From NCBI GenBank assembly GCA_029204225.1, contig CM055108.1:48434996-48498995 (forward strand): 64,000 nucleotides of DNA. Direction: 5' to 3'. Positions 56,890 to 64,000 of this stretch are shown in pieces. The notes under the pieces are model-generated. The model did no database searches and was not told where the DNA came from. It saw nothing but the letters and a program-made list of their open reading frames with translations. The number at the start of each line of letters is the position of its first letter. Position 1 is the first letter of the stretch. Source of the stretch: Diphasiastrum complanatum. Lineage: Eukaryota; Streptophyta; Lycopodiopsida; Lycopodiales; Lycopodiaceae. The translations under genes were made by a program, and so were the position numbers.

Positions 56890-57700
56890 CTTTCAAGATC
56901 TACGCGTAGGTGATACATCCGAATAATCTGAGGTTTTTCACTGATGGTTTGGATCATGTCCAAACTTCATGAGGAGTTTTACATGAGAGGGCCTTAGTCG
57001 AACATCTATTCTAGATATAAGTTGCAGTGGAAACAGCTTTAGCCCAAAAACGCTTGGGCAGGGATGCATGAGACAACATGCACTTAGCTGATTCAACCAA
57101 TGTATGATGCTTCCTCTTGACAAGCCCGTTAGACTGAGGCAAATAAGCAGTTATGAATAGTTGTTCAATGCCTTGGCTAAGATAGTACTCCTTGAATTCG
57201 GTTAAGATCTACTCTCCATAATCGTTTGACCTCAGGGATTTGATATGTTTACTAGTTTCTTTCTTTGCACACTCCTTGAATGCTCTAAAGAGGTTGAATG
57301 CCTCTTATTTGTGCTTGATAAAATACGCAACTCTTTATCTGGAATACTCATCAATAAAGGTGATACAATACCCGTCATCTTTCAATAAATTTTTTTGCAT
57401 TGGGCCACATATGTCTGTATGTACAATATCTAGCAGGCCTTTAGCTATATGATAATGACTTTATCTAAAGGGTTTTCTAGCCTGCTTACAGACAATGTAG
57501 TCTTGGTAGACAGGTAATTCGATACTCCTATCTGGATAGTCGAGATCAAGCACAATAGTCTGTTTAGACATATTTGACACAGAAGCATAATTCAAATGAC
57601 TAAGTCTATAATGCCAAAGTAATCATATTGATGTGAACAGTAGTATTCATAGCTTGATTGGTAGCAGAATAGCAATGAATTAATCTATACAAGTATCCAT
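56890..57700 (-). pseudogene. Integrase fragment of copia E
   Basis: In element sense from about 57560 the frame includes DIVHTDICGPMQK-like residues, TYFIKHK, LRSNDYGE-like residues near 57225 and GLVKRKHHTLVESAKCMLS near 57125-57050. These are the integrase D, D and E regions, with several stops. It stops near 56890, short of RT. Confidence 0.72.
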
Positions 57701-58976
57701 GACTCTTCCCTAGTGCTAGGATCTTGTTTTTATTTATACAAGTATCCACGTCTCTTCCCTAGTGCTAGCATCTTGTTTGTCCTATTGATAACTCTACACT
57801 GATCAGATTTAAATTCTACTTTTTGTCCTAAATTTGTATTTCTACTTACAGATAGTAGATTTGTAGATAAATTAGGTAGATAAAAGACATTCGATAGTAG
57901 CTTAAATTGATCATTCAAAAAGTTCATATGACAGTGCCTTCACCTTCGATATAGCATGTGTACCATTGTCGCCAAGGTGAACGTACCTTTTGGTATTGTA
58001 AGGAGTATAGGACTGAAAGCAACTGATATGGCTTTGCATGTGCTGAGTGGCTCCGAAATCAAGAAACCAAGAGCTGCCATTTGATGCATTCTGATTATTG
58101 ATCATGAATGCATCATGATCCACCTCGTGACTGGAGACATGGGATGCTTCTATAGCTACGTTTGGTTGTTGATTCAATTGTGCCTTGTTGTTGTTCTTGG
58201 CTTTCAGTATGCAGTAGTATTGAATCTCGTGGTTGGTGCGCTTGTAGTATTCCAAAACATCTTTTTATTTTTCAATGGTCTTGACTGCTCATGACTCTTT
58301 GTTGACTTTTGATTTGACTTGTGTTGCTTCAAGCCTTTCACTTGTTTGAGTTTCTATTTGTATAAAGTGCGTGAGAGTCAGCATTCGAGGAACTGGAGGA
58401 CCCATTCCTTCAACTTTCTTTCTGTAGCAACATAGCAATAACTCTTGATAGAGTCAGGTTTGAGTGAGTCTTGATGATTGTCACCCAGTTCTCATATGCA
58501 GATGGCAGGCTTGATAGCAACGTCATTAGTGTATCTTGATCATCAATGACTAATATGACAATAGCCATCTATAGCAGGAGGTTCTTGAACTAGTTGATGT
58601 AATTCTGTAGCAAATCATCGTTGGTCATCATGAGGGAGAAGAATATCCTTCCAAGGTGAAGCTTGGAGGTTACATCCCGCACATCGTATAGTGTGCTCAA
58701 GATATTCCAGACCTCTTTCGATGTCTAAGCTTCATAAACATGGCCGATTTGTGCATTTGATATGTTGAGGATGATCAACACAAAAGCTATGCTAGCTTTC
58801 AGCATCCATCTGGAGATTGCAGCATCGTCTACTTCAGGTCTAACTTCGACTCCTATGACAACATCATGCAACCCCTTGGCCATCAGCATAGTTTTCATTT
58901 TAAATTTCCACATATGATAGTTGGATCCATCGAGCTTGTCCACGATGGGACCAACCTTGCTTTGGAAATTCATGTG
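57701..58976 (-). pseudogene. gag: Gag, protease and pre-integrase of copia E
   Basis: Starts MNFQSKVGPIVDKLDGSNY at 58973, with WKFKMKTMLMAKGL and SRWMLKASIAFVLIILNIS. A stop near 58725 breaks Gag, and further blocks SKLHLGRIFFSL and QFKNLLL lie beyond it. The knuckle near 58240 has lost its first Cys (EYYKRTNHEIQYYC). The protease has WFLDFGATQHM, in which the Ser of D-S-G is Phe. Pre-integrase NVFYLPNLSTNLLSVSRN follows, with an internal 40-base direct repeat (acaagtatccacgtctcttc-like) at about 57688 and 57738. Closest in style to A and B. Confidence 0.86.
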
Positions 58977-59132
58977 GAAGTTAATCTAAGTGACATCAAT
59001 AACTATCAGTGACTTAAGATAGAAAACCTAATGCTATTATCAAAACAAGAAACAATTATTTTATTGGTCGATAGAATCATGTTCTGAAAAACCTTTCGAT
59101 CAAGATCGGATATAGGAATCATTTGACCTGTG

Positions 59133-59144
59133 GCTCTGATACCA
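59133..59144 (-). promoter_or_regulatory. Primer-binding site of E
   Basis: TGGTATCAGAGC on the minus strand, a perfect iMet match, 157 bases before the Gag start in element sense. Confidence 0.88.
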
Positions 59145-59287
59145 TTTTTGGAATCGGGTTGTTGGTGGACGGATGCTAGCCAATTCCTCGATGCATGTAC
59201 TATGTCTATCGATTCGACTCAAAATGTCAAGTTCGAAGACTGACTAATCCCTCTATCACTTGCGTACCTTTCTGATCATATGTAAGC
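59145..59287 (-). repeat. Truncated 5' LTR of E
   Basis: Only about 140 bases remain between the primer-binding site and the start of the dispersed repeat at 59288. The inner edge in element sense ends CCGATTCC, like the end of the C LTR (CCGATTCTACA). Confidence 0.6.
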
Positions 59288-59745
59288 CAATATGTTTTTT
59301 TAAACACATAGTAACTGGCTAAAAGACAAATTTTGCAAGTATGAATTTTTGTTTGTAGATCATATAGTGGAGTGAAATCAGTACCACTTTTAGTTAAGCA
59401 AAACGTTTATTTGTAGTGAAAAAAGAAAACTCTCTCTCAAAGGACAATAGAGTATCCTAAGACAAATTTGAATCCTTTACATAACATGAATCTTTATCTT
59501 TGCCTAACATTGGCTCTTTTACTAAACATATGTGAAAGCCCACTTGAGCATGAACTGTAATATACTCCACATGATGTCATTTTATCTTGAGATGCCTATC
59601 GAGCTTTGTTTTAGTTGTGGAAAAGAATAAGACATTTATTTAGATATAAAACTCAATGTACACGAGGTTAAATGTTAAGACATAAAATTACAAATCTATA
59701 CTGATGTATAATATGAATACCTACATATTTCATGATTTTTTTTGG

Positions 59746-59992
59746 CAAGAAAATAGCCTCATATGAACAGAATATGAACAAGTGTACATATATACAAGAA
59801 AATAGTCTCATATGATCATAGTATGAACAAGTGTAGATATATGCAAGACAATAGCCTCATATGATCATAATATGAACAAGTGTACATATATACAAGAAAA
59901 TAGCCTCATATGATCATAATATGAACAAGTGTACATATATGCAAGACAATAGCCTCATATGATCAGAATATGTACAAGTGTACATATATATA
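59746..59992. repeat. 49-bp minisatellite, five units
   Basis: Units start at 59746, 59795, 59844, 59893 and 59942. Each reads caagAaaatagcctcatatg through gaacaagtgtacatatata, with a few changes; alternate units carry gaca in place of gaaa. Copy 1 has one degenerate unit at about 15352. Confidence 0.95.
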
Positions 59993-60810
59993 CAAAAAGT
60001 AGTCACCAAGCGTTTAGGAAAAGCATGCTCATGGAGGTAGGCCTCAATGTATAAGGGCAAGGTATGATATTGTTATGATAGAGCAACTTCAAAAAAACAT
60101 TGCTTCTTAAAAATTGGACAATGTACAAGGAGGTAATTAGACATCAAAACCAAGAGAACAAAAAATGCGCATATTTAATGCAATTAAGAATAAAACTTTA
60201 AATTCTATGACGAAAAAAATACGAGCTTGAGTTTTAGCATCCATAACAAGCCTACCTTGCACAAAAGCCCCATATCGAATGGAGGAGAAAGAAGGTAAGG
60301 ATACAATCAGCAAATGTCTTTGGTTTTGGTTGTGAAATATTTTCATTGATATTAAAGCGCATTTTGAAAACACTCTTGAAGTTGACACAAGCCCACTTGG
60401 AATTAAGATAAGAGAACGGAGGATCACAAGTTCCAAGATGCAATACATTGTGATGAGGTTTTTTAAGTTCTTAGAGCTCTTGAGGGAAGGTGTATTTAGA
60501 AGAAAAGGATATGAGTATTTTTAAGAATATATATTTTCAATCACCAAGGTTGAGCTGATGGGGTAAGGTAGAATCAAATTTTAAGTTTGGAAGTTGTAGC
60601 TTCAAGAAATTCATCTCCTCCTTTTTCGACCGGTCTATTTTTAAAAAAAATGGAATTTGGGTTTATTTAGATGGAGGACTATTTGATGAGCTGCCAATTT
60701 CATTTTTACCCTCCATTCCGAGATTATCAAATGACCAAAAATTAGGCCATACTTCAAATCGAATCTTAAGCTGGAGCATTTTATATGTAAATTGATGGTA
60801 GCACCACCCC

Positions 60811-60912
60811 TATGACCATTGAGCTAGTCTTATATTTGCAAAATGTTAGTCTCGAGCACAACTATGACCATTGAGCTAGTCTTACATTTGCAAAATGTTA
60901 GTCTCGAGCACC
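60811..60912. repeat. 52-bp tandem duplication
   Basis: tatgaccattgagctagtct starts at 60811 and again at 60863, and both continue to gttagtctcgagcac. Copy 1 lacks this whole segment. Confidence 0.92.
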
Positions 60913-61015
60913 AGCTATCGATTTGTGCTACACTTAGTGAGTACAAAGACTCTAACTCAAATATTCCTAGAATGTATTGAAATCTCATAACAAAAGGCTA
61001 CACACTTTAAATGAG

Positions 61016-62333
61016 TTTTTTTTTTCTCAAAAAAATTGACCCTAGATTATAAATTTTATACAAAGTACATGCTAGAAATAAAACTTACAAAAGTGAGAGT
61101 TTTTCAGCCTCATTAATAAAAAGCAGATGGGAGATGTTAAAGTCACCACTCCCAAATTCCGCGCTATTCCTATCTGACCAGATGTTCCAAATATTGATTA
61201 CTCTAATATGCTGCCAAAAAGCATTAGTCTTTCAAAAGTGGTATTGTTCAACAGTAGATTGGTGTGGTTGAACCTCTTGAATATGACATGGAAGCACGCA
61301 ATAAAGAGATCAGTCATTGATTTCCAAAGAGGAGCATAACAATGAAAGAGCAGATGGATCTCATCTTTATCAAATGTTTTGCATTTAGTGAAAACATGTG
61401 ATTCATCACCTCTATAACTAGCATGCACCTGAAGAGAATGCTGGAGAATCCTAAGAGAAAAAAATTCTAAGTTTGCCATTCCTGATTTTGTGAGTGCGGC
61501 GAAATCTGGGCTTCCACGGGTGAGGGAAATCATTTGGAATTGAACCAAGAAAAGGTGAAGTTTGGCTCTTTGGTAGCGGAAAAGACTAAGGAGTAAGAAA
61601 TTTTGCCCAATTTGTCAAAAGCCTTTAAGAGCCACTTATTATCGCAGTCAGAGGATATGGAGGTAGTGAGGGGGACAAGATCTTCGTGAGTGAAGGCAAA
61701 GGAGAGGAAGTTGGCTTCTCGAGTGGAGAGGCCAAGATCTGATTTGAGACGAGAAAGACCTTTATGGATTAGACTACGACAGAGTCTTCAATCAAGGCCA
61801 AAGGTTTATAATTTCAGGTTATAACCTTAGAGAACCAAAGAGACTCCAAGGAGGAGATGGACTTGCCTCCAATCTAGAAAGGCATGGAGAGTAGGACTCT
61901 GGATATGGACTTGAATAAAGGAAGGAGGGAGGAGAAGAAGAGACACTAGGACCGAGTGAATTTGAGAAAGTAAAAATGAGAAAGATTCCCATCAGTTGAA
62001 GGTAGGAAAGGGAGAATAGCCATCATCATAAGGGCCCAAAGATGGGGGCAGACAAAATTGGAATGAATTTGTTTGAAGAGGAGCGACAGAGAGATAGTAG
62101 AGGAATCAAGAAACACAAATTCTCCCAATTTCTTAGGAGCAGTGCATATATTCCAATTCAGGTGACTAGGACCATTGTCCAAAGAAATCTCCTAAAAATC
62201 TTAGCAATGGAAAGGGAGTGGGAGAGGGGGAGAAACGAAAGGAAAAGAAAATGAGTGAAGTAAGAGGAGATAATGTGCTTGAGAACAATGAGTGTTGTCA
62301 AGAAGAAGAGGGTGCTCTACCTCCTCCCCTTCC
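61016..62333 (-). pseudogene. L1-type LINE ORF2, 3' part
   Basis: On the minus strand from 62333: frames with HIISSYFTHFLFLSFLPLSH and IFRRFLW, then DNGPSHLNWNICTAPKKLG, the sW..vC.PK..GG block of plant L1 RT thumb regions, and, lower, KCKTFDKDEIHLLFHC...LW, the C-terminal zinc-knuckle (zf-RVT). A 10-base T run at 61016 would be the poly(A) tail in element sense. Stops and frameshifts occur. L1 ORF2 supplies endonuclease and RT for target-primed retrotransposition; here only the last part remains. The D LTR begins at 62334 and cuts the gene. Confidence 0.78.
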
Positions 62334-63252
62334 TGTTGGATTTTAATGCTCAGGTCCAAAATCCATTCGATATTGAGCATCCTAAAAAATTTGTCAAAGT
62401 TTGACTACATCGACTTCGAAGTCATTGAAGTCCGAAGTCCAACTTCATCAACTTCGACAATATAACCAACTTACTCCATTCGACTCCATCAACATCGAAG
62501 TTGTCGACTTCATTGACATCGACTTTAACTTCATCAACTCATCAACATAGAAGTCATCGACTTCATCGACTTCGACTTCTCTCATGTATGTACTCGACAT
62601 TAACTTACTCGACATCTCACTCCATTGACAATTCGACTTTCCCATGTATATACTCAACTTACTCCATTCAACTTCTTTGACTTTGACTTCATCAACTCAC
62701 TTAACTGACTACATCGAAGTGCCCGACATCGAAGTGCTCAACATCGAAGTACCTGACATCAAACAACAGCTCCATCACTTACCTGACTTCATTGACTTTT
62801 CATCAACCCTCAACTAACTTGACTCACTTGACTCCCTCGTCAGAGAAAAGTCGATCCAAGTACTGTCACAAGACTTTATGGCAGTTCACCTACTTGTACA
62901 TAGTCTACTACTTACCAAGGCGGTTATCAACTACAAGGCGGCTGTAATCAATTAAGTAGTTAGAAAGCATTGACCTAAAAGACTTGTAAATAATATCTTT
63001 CAGTTAGTTATCTATAAAAGAGATAGTTGATTAAAGAAGAAAATACGAAAGTTGTAGAATATCTGTGCCTCACTAAATTGTGCTCAGCTTCACGCCCATG
63101 TACTCACTTTCTGATTTTTATCAAGAGTACATTTTTGTCCACACTACTGATTTGTTCTATTGAGCATTACCACTGTTTATTCATCTTGATTGTTGTTGGT
63201 AACTATTGCCCTTCCGATCTAATACCGTCTATTGTTCTACTTCCGCTGGTAG
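62334..63252 (+). repeat. 5' LTR of D with internal TCGACTTCATC-type repeats
   Basis: About 919 bases. From 62400 to 62830 it is dominated by variants of tcgacttcatcgacttcgac and acatcgaagt. A TATA box (ctataaaag) lies at about 63010. The right border is set by the primer-binding site and could be off by one or two bases. Confidence 0.78.
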
Positions 63253-63264
63253 TGGTATCAGAGC
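63253..63264 (+). promoter_or_regulatory. Primer-binding site of D
   Basis: TGGTATCAGAGC, a perfect match to the plant iMet site. Confidence 0.9.
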
Positions 63265-63466
63265 TCATTTCTAATAAATTTTTCGACATGGTATCAAAAC
63301 GGGTGGTTCAGTAATCTGCATTTTTATTGTAGGTTATCAGTCTTGTTTCTACCAAGACATCGTTTCAGCAAGTGTACAACCAACAGTATTCCGGTATCAG
63401 CAAGTGCACAGCCAACAGTATTTCGATATCATTGTTTCTACCAACAATCTCGCTCTCTACACCAGA

Positions 63467-64000
63467 ATGGATCCATCTTCTAGTTCGTCTCTGATCGACA
63501 AACTCGATGGAGATAACTACCATCTCTGGAAGTTCAAGATGAAAGTTGTTCTACTTGCCAAAGAACTGTGGGACATCGTTGATGACAAGCCAGAGGGTGA
63601 TGCAGCCATCATCACCAAATGAAGATTGAGAGACGGCAAGGCATTTGCCATGATCACTCTCAATATCAAAGACTCTCAAATCTTCCATATACAAGATGCT
63701 TAGACTGCTAAGGATGCATGGGACATCCTAGCAACTCTCTATGAAATTAGGGACGTCACCTCTAAACTTCATTTGAGGAAGAAGTTATTCACATTGAGAA
63801 TGTCTGATACATGTACTATTTCGAGCCATCTCAACACTTTCAAAAATCTTATGGAGCATATGACTACAACCGGCTCAGTCATTGAAGATTCCGATGTAGT
63901 GATGACTCTATTATTGAGTCTACCTGAAGCTTACGAATCCTCGGTTATGGCTATTTCAACCTAGCAGCATCTCACTCTATCAAGAGTCATTTCGATGCTA
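63467..64000 (+). pseudogene. gag: Copia Gag of element D (partial, window edge)
   Basis: MDPSSSSSLIDKLDGDNYHL with WKFKMKVVLLAKELWDIVDD. A TGA at about 63620 breaks it, then LRDGKAFAMITLNI follows in the same frame. Another TAG lies near 63703. Further on, SKLHLRKKLFTLRMSD and HLNTFKNLMEHM give the Gag core, ending LLLSLPEAYESSVMAIST before a TAG at 63962. The start was chosen at 63467 since the upstream 21 codons are leader. The C-terminus and Pol lie beyond the window. Confidence 0.88.

Larger units (their letters stand above)
59288..61015. repeat. Long dispersed repeat, copy 2 (pairs with 14908-16379)
   Basis: Direct-orientation partner of copy 1. It is longer because of a five-unit 49-bp minisatellite and a doubled 52-bp unit, and it has about 45 extra bases near 60915-60960. 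The minus-strand frame 60137-60448 shares its peptide with copy 1 but is broken in both. Confidence 0.85.
62334..64000 (+). mobile_element. Copia element D, 5' part (runs off the window)
   Basis: LTR from 62334 (TGTTGGATTTTAATGCTCAG), primer-binding site at 63253, Gag from 63467 to the window end. LTR opening is shared with C. It is inserted in the LINE at 61016-62333. Confidence 0.9.

Noticed and set aside
61009-62255. AAATGAG at 61009 and 62249 as a LINE target-site duplication
   Set aside because: LINE-like coding (IFRRFLW and the preceding hydrophobic block) clearly extends beyond 62255 to 62333, so the right AAATGAG lies inside the LINE and the match is chance.

Overview
This window looks like nuclear DNA from a plant with a repeat-rich genome. 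It is AT-rich, carries long microsatellites and is built almost wholly from degenerate LTR retrotransposons (Ty1/copia and chromodomain Ty3/gypsy types), with one L1-type LINE piece, one tRNA-derived SINE and one recognisable host-gene exon. I see no bacterial operons, CRISPR array or free-standing tRNA/rRNA gene. The species cannot be named from sequence alone.

Layout. 1-10.8 kb: an old minus-strand Ty3 element (G) whose Gag/protease boundary is interrupted by a young, nearly intact plus-strand Ty3 chromovirus (1385-7580; LTRs AGTTA...TAACT, target duplication TCCAG, primer-binding site, polypurine tract; one frameshift and two in-frame stops). 11-12.8 kb: a decayed relative in the opposite orientation to G. 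13.5-14.3 kb: an AP-endonuclease-like terminal coding exon with a PCNA-binding-like motif, then a SINE and a TC microsatellite. 14.9-16.4 kb: a repeat that recurs in direct orientation at 59.3-61.0 kb. 18-21.8 kb: two plus-strand copia remnants. 22.7-30.6 kb: a cluster of copia LTRs and bodies, including a fairly well kept minus-strand gag-pol (25876-29077) that ends without RNase H, and two LTR halves converging on a 253-bp GA tract. 31-32.4 kb: a copia 5' end.

33.3-44.2 kb: copia element A, with 5-bp target duplications AAGGT; its 5' LTR is split by a truncated element (K) that carries Gag, a protease and a coiled-coil tail but no reverse transcriptase. 46.6-52.2 kb: element B, an inverted relative of A, with an internal deletion and a small back-inserted piece of LTR. 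52.8-54.5 kb: 3' end of copia C. 54.8-56.1 kb: 3' end of a Ty3 element lacking the integrase core. 56.9-59.3 kb: 5' part of minus-strand copia E. 61.0-62.3 kb: LINE ORF2 3' part. 62.3-64 kb: start of copia D, running off the window.

The genes do not form a pathway. The biology here is retrotransposon nesting, internal deletion and repair scars. The only candidate host-gene sequence is the AP-endonuclease-like exon at 13.5 kb. Nothing in the window convinces me of a wholly new system; the most unusual items are the gag-protease-coiled-coil element K, the templated LTR insert in B, the AGTTA...TAACT LTR ends, and the repeated loss of integrase or RNase H modules.
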